NCBI GenBank assembly: GCA_017432545.1
Contig: JAFRJA010000057.1
Location: 50,666 to 114,665, forward strand
From: Erysipelotrichaceae bacterium
GTDB taxonomy: Bacteria; Bacillota_I; Bacilli_A; Erysipelotrichales; Erysipelotrichaceae
Reading direction: 5' to 3'
Length of the DNA stretch: 64,000 bases
Made by a program: the position numbers and the translations under genes
In this document: one piece after another, positions 35,106 through 44,768 of the stretch
Numbering within the stretch: the stretch's first letter is position 1
How the letters are laid out: every line of letters begins with the position of its first letter
The notes under the pieces: generated by a model
The model's input: the letters and a program-made list of their open reading frames with translations, nothing else
Database searches by the model: none
Told to the model about the DNA's origin: nothing

Positions 35106-36602
35106 ATGGAAGAAAAGCAGCGCATATACATTGCGATCGATCTTAAATCATTCTATGCCTCAGTCGAATGTGTGGAAAAGGGTTTTGATCCGCTTGATAC
35201 AAATCTGGTGGTAGCAGATGAATCCAGGACAAACAAGACGATCTGTCTGGCAGTCTCACCGGCTTTGAAAAGTTTTGGCATCCCAGGCAGACCCAGACTT
35301 TTTGAAGTGGAACAGCTGGTCAAGGAGATAAACGAAAAAAGACGCCAGAAAGCTCCGGGCGGTCAATTTAAAGGCAAATCAGCGCTTTTACATAGGCTTA
35401 TGAGTGATGATTCACTGGCTCTGGATTATGTGGTTGCGACACCTAGAATGGCTCTGTATATCGAGTACAGCACCAAGATCTATGATATCTATCTCAAGTA
35501 TGTTTCCAAAGATGATATCCATATCTATTCGATCGATGAAGTATTCATCGATGCGACGGATTATCTGCATACCTATGGGATGAATGCGCATCAGTTTGCG
35601 ATGAAGATGATCGAAGACATCATGATCAATACCGGGGTCACGGCGACGGCGGGAATCGGTACCAACCTTTATCTTGCCAAGGTTGCGATGGATATCGTAG
35701 CCAAACACAAGAAAGCTGATAAGGACGGTGTACGTATCTCTGAACTTGATGAGATGTCCTATCGCCATATCCTGTGGGATCATGAACCGCTCACGGATTT
35801 CTGGCGTATCGGTAAAGGTATCGCCCGACGTTTACAGAAATATAACATTCATACGATGGGTGACATCGCTGAGTTTTCCTTAAGAGCCGATGGTGTTTTG
35901 TATGATGAGTTTGGGATCAATGCGGAACTATTGATCGATCATGCCTGGGGATATGAACCCTGTACGATGAAAGACATCAAACAGTATCGTCCGGTCTCTA
36001 ATTCGCTGGGGGCTGGCCAGGTCCTGATGGAACCTTATACTTTTGAAAAGGCCAAGGTCGTCACCAAGGAGATGATCGACAATCTTTGTCTGGATCTGGT
36101 GGAAAAAGGATTGGTCACTGACCACGTGAGTCTGATCATCAACTATGATGCCAAGAACGATCTGCGTGGTTATAAAGGTGAGATCGTCACAGACTATATC
36201 GGTCGCAAGACTGCCAAGCCAGCCGGTGGTTCGGTTCCGCTTGCTGAATACACTTCTTCGTTAAGTGTTATCCGCCGGACTCTGATGAATATCTATGATC
36301 AGAAAGTCGATCCCCATCTGATGGTCCGAAGGATCAACATCTGTGCCGATCACGTCGTACCTAAACAGCTGGCTGAGACCAAGGTCAAAGTCAGACAGTA
36401 TGATCTGTTTGAAGATCCCGAAGCGATCGAAAGACAGGAAAAGCTTGATGCCCTGAACGCTAAAAAAGAAGAAGATCTGGCTAAAGCGATCATAAATATC
36501 AAACAGCGTTTCGGCAAGAATATGGTCTTGAAAGGCACCAATTTTGAAGAAGGTGCTACCGGTAAGAGCCGTAATGAACAGATCGGCGGACATAAGGAAT
36601 AA
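35106..36602 (+). CDS. Y-family DNA polymerase, UmuC/UvrX type
   Basis: A 498-residue translesion DNA polymerase. The catalytic acidic residues are Asp12 (AIDLKSFYASVECV) and Asp144-Glu145 (YSIDEVFIDATDYL). The palm/fingers region NTGVTATAGIGTNLYLAKVAMDIVAKH and the helix-hairpin-helix part FWRIGKGIARRLQKYNIHTMGDIA follow, then the little-finger domain. The length and the GRPRLFEVEQ segment place it in the UmuC/UvrX subgroup of Bacillota rather than classical DinB. Such genes are usually followed by a small YolD-like gene, which is present here but only two genes downstream. The start codon seems leaderless. Confidence 0.94.
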   Translation: MEEKQRIYIAIDLKSFYASVECVEKGFDPLDTNLVVADESRTNKTICLAVSPALKSFGIPGRPRLFEVEQLVKEINEKRRQKAPGGQFKGKSALLHRLMSDDSLALDYVVATPRMALYIEYSTKIYDIYLKYVSKDDIHIYSIDEVFIDATDYLHTYGMNAHQFAMKMIEDIMINTGVTATAGIGTNLYLAKVAMDIVAKHKKADKDGVRISELDEMSYRHILWDHEPLTDFWRIGKGIARRLQKYNIHTMGDIAEFSLRADGVLYDEFGINAELLIDHAWGYEPCTMKDIKQYRPVSNSLGAGQVLMEPYTFEKAKVVTKEMIDNLCLDLVEKGLVTDHVSLIINYDAKNDLRGYKGEIVTDYIGRKTAKPAGGSVPLAEYTSSLSVIRRTLMNIYDQKVDPHLMVRRINICADHVVPKQLAETKVKVRQYDLFEDPEAIERQEKLDALNAKKEEDLAKAIINIKQRFGKNMVLKGTNFEEGATGKSRNEQIGGHKE

Positions 36603-36648
36603 TATAGTTTAAATATGTTATATAATGGAAATAATTGAAAAATTATTT

Positions 36649-38682
36649 ATGAATAAAGACAACAGAATTATGAAGATCCTGATCGCGGTATTATTACTGG
36701 TAAACATCGTTTCCCCGGTAAGAGTTTTTGGCGACGATGTCGAACCTGTTGATGATCAGTATGTGGAAACAGGTGAAGATCAGAAGAAAGATGATGAAGC
36801 GATCGTCAACGAAGAAAACAATATCGTTGAAGAAAATGAAGTCATAGAAGAAAACAATGTTGTTGAAGAAGAAAAAGAAGATGAGATAGTCTTTTATACA
36901 GGTTATCGCAGCGCTGATGTCTTTGATTCAGATAAATTGATAATTCATCGCAATCGTCTTCGTAAAGGTTCAAAAGCAGAAGAAGAAATACCTTCGAAGT
37001 ATACTGTTCCTTTATCACCGATCAGGGATCAGAGACAATACGGTACCTGTTGGTCTTTTGCGACCATGGCTTCAGCTGAAAGCACTTACTTCAACAAGAC
37101 CGGTATTGTCTTGGATCTTTCGGAACTGCATCTGGCTTTTTTCGGTTACCATAGCTTCGGCATTGAAGATCCTCTTGGGCTGATAACGAATGATGGCCTG
37201 GTGATTCCTGCAGAAGAATCAGAACTGCTTCAATCCGGGGGAAACAGCTTTTTTGCGCTCAGCATGCTGGCACAGGGAATCGGCTTTGATCTGGAAGAGG
37301 ATATGCCTTACAGCGCGCTTGATGATGAGAACTATACTCTGGAACGTTTTAAGCAGGAAGTTTTACCTGAAGATTACGAAGAAAACTGTTACGGGGGAAC
37401 CGACTATATGCTGGTAAATGCGGATTGTTATTCCCCTAAAGATATTCAATCGATCAAGGAAGCCATCTATCGAAATGGTGCCACCAGTATGTCCTATTTT
37501 GCGATCGGCACGAGGGAGTCCAACAGATACTATAACGCCGAAACAGCTTCTTATTACTGTTATGGTGACGAAAATGCCAATCACGCGGTCACGATCGTCG
37601 GCTATGATGATAATTATTCCCGAGAGAATTTTAAAGATGGAAGAAAAGGATCTGATTATGATCCTGATAAACCGCTTCCGGAAAATGACGGTGCTTTCTT
37701 AGTCAGAAACAGCTGGGGTGAAGATTATGGCAAAGATGGCTATTTCTGGTTGTCTTATGAAGATAAGAGTTTTTTAGATAGTGGTGATGTTACACAATTC
37801 GTGATCGAAAAAGCCGAGGACTTGCATATCTACCAGCATGATGGTGTCGCGGCTTTTGGATTCACCTACAATTCTGCCAATCCAACTGTCAGTAAGACCG
37901 CCAGTGTCTTCACGGCCCAAAATGATGAACAGATCAGAAAAATCGGTTACTGGACCGATATCTCTGATGTTTTGACCACGATCAGTATCTACCGCAACAT
38001 AGTTGATACACCGGAAAGCGGAACTTTGTTAGGAAGCTATACGGTAAAAAATGTCGCTTCCGGTTATCATACACTCGATATTGAAGAAGCAATCAATATC
38101 GGTGAGGGTGAGAAATTTGCGGTCGTTGTAATGCAGGAAAGTCTTTTCGGTGAGCTAATGGAACAGATTATATCATATAACTTTGTTGAAGAGGGCTATT
38201 GGTTCAGGGCTTATGATCAGACAGCTGAAGGAGAAAGCTTCAGCTTCGAAAATAATGAATGGGTCGACCTGTATAGTGAAGAATCAACTTCTTTTACCAC
38301 CACCAACAAAGTCTACTGCCAGACCGTTTCAAAGGAAGATGAAGGCTATGACTATCAGGGTGGTTCATATATTCAGGAATTTGATCCCGATCATCCTTCG
38401 CCGCTTACCTTCGTCTTTAAGAAAAGAGTCCTTGATGATCTTTCTATTAAGCGATTTAAATGTGCCTATGTTGATGGAAAACCACTTGATGGATCAGTCG
38501 CAAGTTCAGGAAGTCTCATAATAACTTTAAACGAGGCTTATCTGGAGAGCCTTTCCGTGGGAAAGCACACCCTGAAAGTAGAATTTACGGATGGCCAGTC
38601 TTCAGCTGAATTCAGGACCCTGAGAAAAAGCGAGCCGAAAAAACCGGTCAGCTATGTATTGCCGATGACCGGTATCGAATAG
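36649..38682 (+). CDS. Secreted papain-like (C1) cysteine peptidase
   Basis: A 677-residue exported protein with a signal peptide (LIAVLLLVNIVSPVRVFG) and an acidic low-complexity linker rich in Glu and Asn (residues about 30-85). The C1 peptidase domain shows Cys134 in QYGTCWSFATMASAES, His in ENANHAVTIVGYDDNY and Asn in FLVRNSWGEDYGKDGYFWLSYED. A beta-rich C-terminal region follows (YQHDGVAAFGFTYNSANPTVSKTASVF), as in lectin-like-domain C1 peptidases. The last residues are LPMTGIE: a sortase-like LPxTG with neither the hydrophobic stretch nor the basic tail. I start at 36649 because the upstream ATG at 36625 overlaps a perfect TATAAT. Confidence 0.87.
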   Translation: MNKDNRIMKILIAVLLLVNIVSPVRVFGDDVEPVDDQYVETGEDQKKDDEAIVNEENNIVEENEVIEENNVVEEEKEDEIVFYTGYRSADVFDSDKLIIHRNRLRKGSKAEEEIPSKYTVPLSPIRDQRQYGTCWSFATMASAESTYFNKTGIVLDLSELHLAFFGYHSFGIEDPLGLITNDGLVIPAEESELLQSGGNSFFALSMLAQGIGFDLEEDMPYSALDDENYTLERFKQEVLPEDYEENCYGGTDYMLVNADCYSPKDIQSIKEAIYRNGATSMSYFAIGTRESNRYYNAETASYYCYGDENANHAVTIVGYDDNYSRENFKDGRKGSDYDPDKPLPENDGAFLVRNSWGEDYGKDGYFWLSYEDKSFLDSGDVTQFVIEKAEDLHIYQHDGVAAFGFTYNSANPTVSKTASVFTAQNDEQIRKIGYWTDISDVLTTISIYRNIVDTPESGTLLGSYTVKNVASGYHTLDIEEAINIGEGEKFAVVVMQESLFGELMEQIISYNFVEEGYWFRAYDQTAEGESFSFENNEWVDLYSEESTSFTTTNKVYCQTVSKEDEGYDYQGGSYIQEFDPDHPSPLTFVFKKRVLDDLSIKRFKCAYVDGKPLDGSVASSGSLIITLNEAYLESLSVGKHTLKVEFTDGQSSAEFRTLRKSEPKKPVSYVLPMTGIE

Positions 38683-38697
38683 AAAAAAACTTTTAGC

Positions 38698-39126
38698 ATG
38701 AAAGATCCCCATCGCTACGATAAGATTATTTATCTGCCTCGTTTTGTATCCCGAAACCGCAAACACATGTCCAACTATGACCGGGCTGCTCAGTTTGCTC
38801 CTTTTGATGCCCTGACGGGCTATGATGAAGCGATCGAAGAGACCGGTCGTACAACTGACAATGAAGTCTTTCTTTCGGAAAGCGAACTGGAAGATCTCGA
38901 CATGCGTTTTAAGATCATTGCTGAAAACATCGATCAGCGACCGGAAGTGATCATCAGATATTTTGTCAAAGACTTATACAAAGACGGTGGCAGCTACGTC
39001 GAAGAAATGATCAGAGTCAAAAGGATCGACCTGGTGATGAGGATATTGATCTCCGAAGAAAACCGGCGTTATGATCTTGATTATATCTGTGAAGTAAACG
39101 GAGCTCTGATCGACAAGTATCTGTAA
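38698..39126 (+). CDS. YolD-like protein
   Basis: A 142-residue cytoplasmic protein of the YolD-like family, identified by MSNYDRAAQFAPFDALTGYDEAIEETGR near residues 24-50. YolD-like proteins are small partners encoded beside Y-family polymerases (UvrX, UmuC) in Bacillota and are thought to act in translesion synthesis. Here the polymerase gene lies 2.1 kb upstream, separated by the secreted peptidase. The gene has no clear ribosome binding site (poly-A before the ATG) and starts 15 bases after the peptidase stop. It is 9 bases ahead of the GH26 gene. Confidence 0.85.
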   Translation: MKDPHRYDKIIYLPRFVSRNRKHMSNYDRAAQFAPFDALTGYDEAIEETGRTTDNEVFLSESELEDLDMRFKIIAENIDQRPEVIIRYFVKDLYKDGGSYVEEMIRVKRIDLVMRILISEENRRYDLDYICEVNGALIDKYL

Positions 39127-39135
39127 GAAAAAAAG

Positions 39136-40092
39136 ATGCAGGAATGTGTTAATAAAAACGCAAGCGAGAACGCAAAGAAGCTGCTTAACTTCCTGAGTGA
39201 TATTGCTGGAAAGAAGATCATCACCGGCCAGCACACGCAGACCAACGAAATGGAAGAGATCAGCTATATCAAGGAAGTTACGGGTAAGACACCGAAACTT
39301 TACGGTTTTGAACTGCTCGGTTATTCACCAAACATCAACTACGAAGACGCTTCATTTGAATGTCTCAAGGAAGTTGAAGAGAATAAAGGAACGCTGGATA
39401 CAGCTTTATCTTTAGCCTTAAAAGAAGACATCATCCTTACTTTCAGCTTTCACTGGTATTCGCCTATATACGGTCATGATAAAAGTTTCTATCAGAAGAA
39501 CACTGAATTCGATGCGTCAAGAATTCTTGTTGAAGGAAGTGCAGAAAGAAAAGCTTTTTATCATGATATGGAAGTGATAGGTGAACATCTTAAAAGGTTC
39601 AAGGAAGCGGATATTCCGATCTTATGGCGACCTTTTCATGAATCAGACGGTGACTGGTTCTGGTGGGGCTTTAAAGGGATGGAAGTTGCCAGAGAATTAT
39701 ATAAACTGATGTTTGATTATTATGTGAATGAATTGAAGTTGAACAATCTTTTATGGGTGTGGAACTGCCGCTATAAACAAGGTTATCCCGGTGATGAATA
39801 CGTGGATGTGATCTCTGTCGATATCTACAACAAGTTCAACATTCCAACAGACTATAAATCTGATTACCATAAACTGATCAAAGAAACGACACAAAACAAG
39901 GTCTCAGCTTTAGCGGAAGTCGGATATATACCAGATATCGATAAACTCAAAACATCACATGTGCCATGGGCTTACTACATGTGCTGGTCAAAAGAATTCT
40001 GTATCGGTGAACAGTATAATAAAAAGAAAGATCTTAAGCGCATGTATGAAAGCGATTATTCGATCACAAATGATCGAAAGAATATTGCCTGA
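39136..40092 (+). CDS. Glycoside hydrolase family 26 (beta-mannanase-like)
   Basis: A 318-residue GH26 enzyme with the acid/base Glu169 in LWRPFHESDGDWFWWG and the nucleophile Glu261 in SALAEVG. The N-terminal GKKIITGQHTQTNEMEEIS and FSFHWYSPIYG segments are also family-typical. The family cuts beta-1,4-mannans. There is no signal peptide, so the protein should be cytoplasmic and work on imported manno-oligosaccharides, or on another small beta-linked glycan. The ribosome binding site is weak (AAGAAAAAAAG). An AT-only inverted repeat (TTATTTAA/TTAAATAA) follows the gene but is a poor terminator. Confidence 0.9.
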   Translation: MQECVNKNASENAKKLLNFLSDIAGKKIITGQHTQTNEMEEISYIKEVTGKTPKLYGFELLGYSPNINYEDASFECLKEVEENKGTLDTALSLALKEDIILTFSFHWYSPIYGHDKSFYQKNTEFDASRILVEGSAERKAFYHDMEVIGEHLKRFKEADIPILWRPFHESDGDWFWWGFKGMEVARELYKLMFDYYVNELKLNNLLWVWNCRYKQGYPGDEYVDVISVDIYNKFNIPTDYKSDYHKLIKETTQNKVSALAEVGYIPDIDKLKTSHVPWAYYMCWSKEFCIGEQYNKKKDLKRMYESDYSITNDRKNIA

Positions 40093-40167
40093 CTTATTTA
40101 AAAATGATTAAATAAAAGTGTATTAAATTTCAGCCTATTGTATTACCCATTAAAAAGGAGAAAAAAA

Positions 40168-40542
40168 ATGCGAAGACTAGAATACCATTTCAGCTGTCTT
40201 GATGGAGCTTATTTTTTGTTATGCGAGATAAACGATAGAGTTTCTTATTCGATTGAAACCGATATCGCAGGCTTTGAAAGTAGAAGCGGTGAACTTGATG
40301 AAGAAGCTTCAAAAAAGTTTGTGAAACTGCTTGATGAAGCAGAAATTGAGAAGTGGGAAAGAAGCTATAAGGGAAGCGACATTGAAGATGCGGTCAGCTG
40401 GAAACTGAAGTATACAAATGAAGATAAGGAATATGTTTCCGAAGCTGAAGAAACATGTGAACCATATAATTATGAAAAGCTGATCGAAGCAGTTAAGTTG
40501 ATTGAAGACAAGGCTGATTATTTTAAAGCACAGGTGGATTGA
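40168..40542 (+). CDS. Hypothetical protein upstream of rho
   Basis: A 124-residue acidic soluble protein I do not recognise. It begins MRRLEYHFSCLDGAYFLLCEINDRVSYSIET, which reads as an antiparallel beta-sheet, followed by a charged helix-rich half (DEEASKKFVKLLDEAEIEKWERSY). AAGGAG lies before the ATG at 40168; in-frame codons further up are outside this site. Its TGA shares one base with the rho start codon, so it is co-translated with rho. That coupling suggests a link to transcription termination or simply joint regulation. Confidence 0.72.
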   Translation: MRRLEYHFSCLDGAYFLLCEINDRVSYSIETDIAGFESRSGELDEEASKKFVKLLDEAEIEKWERSYKGSDIEDAVSWKLKYTNEDKEYVSEAEETCEPYNYEKLIEAVKLIEDKADYFKAQVD

Positions 40543-42002
40543 TGACAAAGGAAGAATTAGGAAAACTTAAACTGAATGAACTCAAGGAACTGGCGAAGAG
40601 TGAAGATGTAAAGATCTCCGGCCTCAAGAAGGAGGATATCATCGCCATGTTTATGGAGAAATACGCCGAAGAACAGAAAAAGGAAAAGAAACCGGTTAAA
40701 AAGAAAACGACAAAGAAAGCCAAAGAAGAAAAAGAAGAAGAAGCTGTTTCTGAAGCTGAAGAGACTGAAGAAGTATTAGGGGAAAGTGAAGTAATTCCAC
40801 AAGTCGAAGAAGATCAAAGCGAATCTGATACAACTGTAGAAAACAAGGAAGTAAGGATCATCGGCAAGAAGAGCGAACCTGATCTCAAGGCCGATGGCAT
40901 CCTGACAGTCATGGAAGATGGCTATGGTTTTATCAGAGGCGAGAACTTTGAGACCGGTGATGACAATGTCTTTGTTTCGCCGACTTTCATCAAGAAGTTC
41001 AGATTGCGTACCGGCGATCACATTACGGGTAAGAGGAGACTGCCGAAAGATAATGAAAGATATGGAGCATTGATCTATATCGATAAGATAAATCTGCTTG
41101 ATACGGATATGATCCGTTCCAGAGTAGCTTTTGAAGACCTGACGCCGATCTTTCCTAATGAAAGAGTAATACTGGAAAGACCCGGTGAATCTTTATCTAT
41201 GCGAGTCATGGATCTGATCACCCCAATCGGTAAGGGCCAGAGAGGTCTGATCGTATCGCCACCTAAAGCCGGTAAGACTACTATTCTGAAAGATATCGCA
41301 TTATCGATCTTAAGGAGCTGCCCTAAGGCTCATCTGATCATTCTACTGATCGATGAAAGACCGGAAGAAGTTACCGATATCAAAGAGATCGTCAAGGGTG
41401 ATAATGTCATGATCGTCTATTCTACTTTTGATGAACAGCCGACCAAACATAAATTCGTTTCCGAGATGACGATCGAACACGCCAAGAGACTGGTCGAAGC
41501 GGGCGAAGATGTCTTTATCCTGTTAGATTCGATAACCCGTTTATCGAGAGCCTATAACCTGACTGAAGCATCTTCCGGCAAGACCCTTTCCGGTGGTCTT
41601 GATCCGAATGCCTTATACATGCCTAAACGTTTCTTTGGGGCAGCCCGTAATACAAGAGAAAGAGGATCGCTGACGATCTTAGCTACGGCTTTGGTCGATA
41701 CCGGTTCCAAGATGGATGATGTCATCTATGAAGAGTTCAAGGGTACCGGTAATATGGAACTGATCCTTTCCAGAAAACTGCAGGAAAGAAGGCTCTTCCC
41801 GGCGATCGATATCGCCAAGTCCGGAACCAGAAGAGAAGATCTGCTTCTGACAGCGGAAGAACAGAGTGCCGTCAATATCATCCGTCGGGATATCATGAAC
41901 TATTATCGTGATGATTCGATCGACGGACTGATTGAACTGTTTGTCAGAACTAAGGATAACGCTTCTTTGGTTCAGGTAATAAACAGAAATAAAGGATTTT
42001 AA
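40542..42002 (+). CDS. rho: Transcription termination factor Rho
   Basis: A 486-residue hexameric RNA helicase that ends transcription. Domains: N-terminal helical Rho_N (residues 1-40, [18 protein letters not shown]), a long Lys/Glu-rich insert (about 42-115), the cold-shock-type RNA-binding domain (GYGFIR near 127), and the RecA-like ATPase with Walker [10 protein letters not shown] (239-247) and [13 protein letters not shown]. The Q- and R-loop regions and the C-terminal REDLL segment are intact. The insert is disordered in appearance and lengthens the protein by about 60 residues relative to E. coli Rho (419). The ATG at 40542 follows AGGTGG and overlaps the upstream stop. Confidence 0.97.
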   Translation: MTKEELGKLKLNELKELAKSEDVKISGLKKEDIIAMFMEKYAEEQKKEKKPVKKKTTKKAKEEKEEEAVSEAEETEEVLGESEVIPQVEEDQSESDTTVENKEVRIIGKKSEPDLKADGILTVMEDGYGFIRGENFETGDDNVFVSPTFIKKFRLRTGDHITGKRRLPKDNERYGALIYIDKINLLDTDMIRSRVAFEDLTPIFPNERVILERPGESLSMRVMDLITPIGKGQRGLIVSPPKAGKTTILKDIALSILRSCPKAHLIILLIDERPEEVTDIKEIVKGDNVMIVYSTFDEQPTKHKFVSEMTIEHAKRLVEAGEDVFILLDSITRLSRAYNLTEASSGKTLSGGLDPNALYMPKRFFGAARNTRERGSLTILATALVDTGSKMDDVIYEEFKGTGNMELILSRKLQERRLFPAIDIAKSGTRREDLLLTAEEQSAVNIIRRDIMNYYRDDSIDGLIELFVRTKDNASLVQVINRNKGF

Positions 42003-42026
42003 AAGGTCATCTACTTGATGACCTTT
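42002..42026. terminator. Bidirectional terminator after rho
   Basis: AAAGGTCATC-TACTT-GATGACCTTT lies between rho and the convergent 5'-nucleotidase-like gene and overlaps the end of the latter. A-rich and T-rich flanks on both sides allow use in both directions. Confidence 0.75.
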
Positions 42027-43534
42027 ATGTTATCTAATGGTTTGAAACTGATATCTTTGTGATCCTTGATGTATTCACCGATCAGATCGACGACACTGCG
42101 GTTGATCTCTTTGACGGTTGGCGCATCATGGATCATTTCATATCCTCCGCTGCCAGAAGCACGATAGTTGTTTATGGCGAGCGTAAACTCATCATCATCT
42201 TTGATCGGTACGCCATGTCTGTTCATCTCGATGATCTTGTGGCCCGGTTCATTTGAGACTTTGATCGTATATTCGATATCATCCACAAAATCGTAGTTGT
42301 GATATTGCGGAGTCGGATAATCCATCAGCGGGTTGATTATGATCTCGTCATCTTTCATCGTCCAGAACAGTGCTGTTCTTTCCAGATATTCTCTTAAGAT
42401 CCTGCCATTGATCTTTTTGACGACCAGTGTGTTAGGAAAGAAATACGTACTCATCAGAGAACGCATCGTGATCTGTTTGCCAAGACCTTTGGCTTTTAAG
42501 AAGATTGAAATGCCTGACAGATCGGCACCGCTGATCTCTTTCTGGATCTTGTTGAAAAAGGTCGCGAGCTGCGATTTATGCAGCCTTGATTCATATTCAT
42601 CATGTATAAGCATATCGATATCCGTAGTACCTAAAGGCGTATCGAGCCATTTCTGTACTTCTTTTTCATCTTCTTCACAAAGCTTCATTATCTCTTCATC
42701 CGGATAGATATCCGCCGGGATAAGTGAAGGGATCACAACATTGGTCATCGTATTGATATCGATACTGGCTAAGAAGGCTCCATGCTGGAATGGCTGGGTA
42801 TAGGCGACACCATTGAAGCTGCCGCACATTTCTCTGTGCTGGTGGCCGGTCATGATGGCGCTTAATCCTTTTATCTCCTTGCCCATGCGGTAAGCCTGAT
42901 CTTCACCAGGATTGTTTTCACATGATTCATTGGTTTCCGGATCTCTTTCAAAACCACCGTGATAGACACAGACTATATAATCAGCCGCTTCTTTTTCTTT
43001 TATCTTTTCAACAGTCTTCTTACAGGTCTCAAAAGCATCGGTAAATGAGAAATTGGCAATATTTTCTGCTTCTTCCCACATCGGTACATAATGTGTGATC
43101 AGACCAAACAGGGCCAGTTTCTTGCCGTTGTTTTCGCGGATGACATATTCCGGTCCCAAAAGTTCTCCTTTATAGAACAGATTGGCACAAAGCACCGTGG
43201 CTCCTGTTTCTTTGATATGTTTGAAAAACGGAGCTTCCCCATAGTTGAAATCATGATTGCCCGGTACCATATAGTCGTAGCCTACCACTTTCATTGCTTT
43301 GGAAAGCGGACAGGGACTAAGCGGATTCCTGTAGGCATAGTGGTAGAAGGTAAATGGTGATCCTTCGATCGTATCACCGTTATCGATGACGATGGTATCT
43401 TCATCGCGTAATGATTCGATCAGTGTTCTGATCCTAGCGAGACCTTCATTTGCCTCCGTGCCATCAGCATAGGCATAAGGATAGATAACACCGTGAATGT
43501 CTGAAGTAGATAATATTCTGAATTTTTTACTCAT
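42011..43534 (-). CDS. 5'-nucleotidase / cyclic-nucleotide phosphodiesterase family, cytosolic
   Basis: A 507-residue metallophosphoesterase of the UshA/CpdB family. The dimetal site is seen at Asp12 and His14 (STSDIHG), Asp54 (DNGDTIEG), Asn93-His94-Asp95 (PGNHDFNYG), CVYHGGFE and TGHQHREMCG. The C-terminal 5'-nucleotidase substrate domain follows (LRSLMSTYFFPNTL, NYRASGSGGYEM). Unlike the secreted relatives there is no signal peptide or cell-wall anchor, so it resembles cytoplasmic YunD-like proteins. It would dephosphorylate nucleotides or related compounds. GGGAG precedes the ATG. The link with the nucleoside salvage theme of the window is suggestive only. Confidence 0.88.
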   Translation of the reverse strand: MSKKFRILSTSDIHGVIYPYAYADGTEANEGLARIRTLIESLRDEDTIVIDNGDTIEGSPFTFYHYAYRNPLSPCPLSKAMKVVGYDYMVPGNHDFNYGEAPFFKHIKETGATVLCANLFYKGELLGPEYVIRENNGKKLALFGLITHYVPMWEEAENIANFSFTDAFETCKKTVEKIKEKEAADYIVCVYHGGFERDPETNESCENNPGEDQAYRMGKEIKGLSAIMTGHQHREMCGSFNGVAYTQPFQHGAFLASIDINTMTNVVIPSLIPADIYPDEEIMKLCEEDEKEVQKWLDTPLGTTDIDMLIHDEYESRLHKSQLATFFNKIQKEISGADLSGISIFLKAKGLGKQITMRSLMSTYFFPNTLVVKKINGRILREYLERTALFWTMKDDEIIINPLMDYPTPQYHNYDFVDDIEYTIKVSNEPGHKIIEMNRHGVPIKDDDEFTLAINNYRASGSGGYEMIHDAPTVKEINRSVVDLIGEYIKDHKDISFKPLDNIKVIK

Positions 43535-43629
43535 ACATAAGCTCCCTAATTAAAAGTATATTATATGTTAGAATTTAACTGAAGTAGATAGACAATAATT
43601 CATATTTTAATAAATTCCGGAGGTAAACA

Positions 43630-44766
43630 ATGAACTTTAAACCTGAAAAGAAATTCGGTTTTGGTCTGATGCGCTTGCCGCTTAATAACCCAGATAATGC
43701 AGGAGATATTGACATTGAAGAACTGAAGAGAATGGTCGATGTCTTTTTGGCTAATGGCTTTACCTATTTTGATACGGCCTGGATGTATTGTGGTTTCAAG
43801 AGCGAAAACGCGATCAAAGAGGCGCTGGTCGACCGTTATCCAAGAGATAGTTTTACTTTGACCACAAAACTGCATTCTGATTTCATCGAATGTGAAGAAG
43901 ATCGCGATAAAATCTTCAATGAACAGTTGAGAAAGACCGGTGTCGATTTTTTTGATTATTATCTGTTACACTCTTTGGAAGGAAACAGACCTGAAAAGTA
44001 TGAGCGTCTGCATTGTTTTGAATGGCTCCTGGATAAGAAAGAAAAGGGTCTGGTGAAACATTGCGGTTTCTCCTTCCATGATAAACCGGAACTGCTGGAT
44101 AAGATCCTGACTGATCATCCGGAAATGGAGTTTGTACAATTGCAGATAAACTATCTTGATTGGGAGAGTGAATGGATCAGATCAAGAGAGAATTATGAAG
44201 TAGCTGTTAAACATGGCAAGCCGGTGATCGTCATGGAACCGTGCAAGGGTGGAACTCTGGCCAGGATTCCGGAAGAAGCTTTAAGAGCATTTAAGGAAGC
44301 AGAACCGGACATGTCGGCTCCAAGCTGGGCGATCAGATTTGTGGCTTCTCTAGAAAATGTCATGGTGGTATTATCAGGAATGTCCAATCTGGCACAGATG
44401 GAAGACAACATCTCCTATATGAAAGATTTCAAACCATTAAGTGAAGAAGAAAAGAAGCTTTGTTTCAAGGCAGCAGAACTGATCAATGCACAAGTCGCAG
44501 TGCCATGTACAGCCTGTCACTACTGTACGGAGGGCTGTCCGATGTCGATCGCGATCCCGGAGTATTTCTCACTGTATAACGAAGATATGCGCGAAGATCT
44601 GAAACAGAAAGGCTGGACGATCAATTATTCCAACTATGACAAACTTACCGAGAAGTTCGGCAAGGCTTCCGATTGTATACAGTGCGGGCAATGTGAAGGT
44701 GTCTGTCCGCAGCATCTCACGATCATCAATTATCTGAAAGATGTAGCCAAACACTTCGAACATTAA
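43630..44766 (+). CDS. Aldo/keto reductase with C-terminal 2x[4Fe-4S] domain
   Basis: A 378-residue oxidoreductase. Residues 1-270 are the aldo/keto reductase barrel with the tetrad Asp48, Tyr53, Lys80 and His114 (YFDTAWMY, TTKLHSDF, YYLLHSLEG). Residues 290-365 form a ferredoxin-like domain with two four-cysteine sets: Cys293, 296, 299, 303 (CTACHYCTEGCP) and Cys349, 352, 355, 359 (CIQCGQCEGVCP). This fusion is common in anaerobes and moves electrons between NAD(P)H-linked carbonyl chemistry and iron-sulfur carriers; the substrate is unknown. GGAGG lies before the ATG. Confidence 0.92.
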   Translation: MNFKPEKKFGFGLMRLPLNNPDNAGDIDIEELKRMVDVFLANGFTYFDTAWMYCGFKSENAIKEALVDRYPRDSFTLTTKLHSDFIECEEDRDKIFNEQLRKTGVDFFDYYLLHSLEGNRPEKYERLHCFEWLLDKKEKGLVKHCGFSFHDKPELLDKILTDHPEMEFVQLQINYLDWESEWIRSRENYEVAVKHGKPVIVMEPCKGGTLARIPEEALRAFKEAEPDMSAPSWAIRFVASLENVMVVLSGMSNLAQMEDNISYMKDFKPLSEEEKKLCFKAAELINAQVAVPCTACHYCTEGCPMSIAIPEYFSLYNEDMREDLKQKGWTINYSNYDKLTEKFGKASDCIQCGQCEGVCPQHLTIINYLKDVAKHFEH

Positions 44767-44768
44767 AT

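Noticed and set aside
36625..36651. Earlier ATG of the papain-like peptidase at 36625
   Set aside because: It overlaps a perfect TATAAT and would add acidic residues before the signal peptide; 36649 gives a normal signal peptide.
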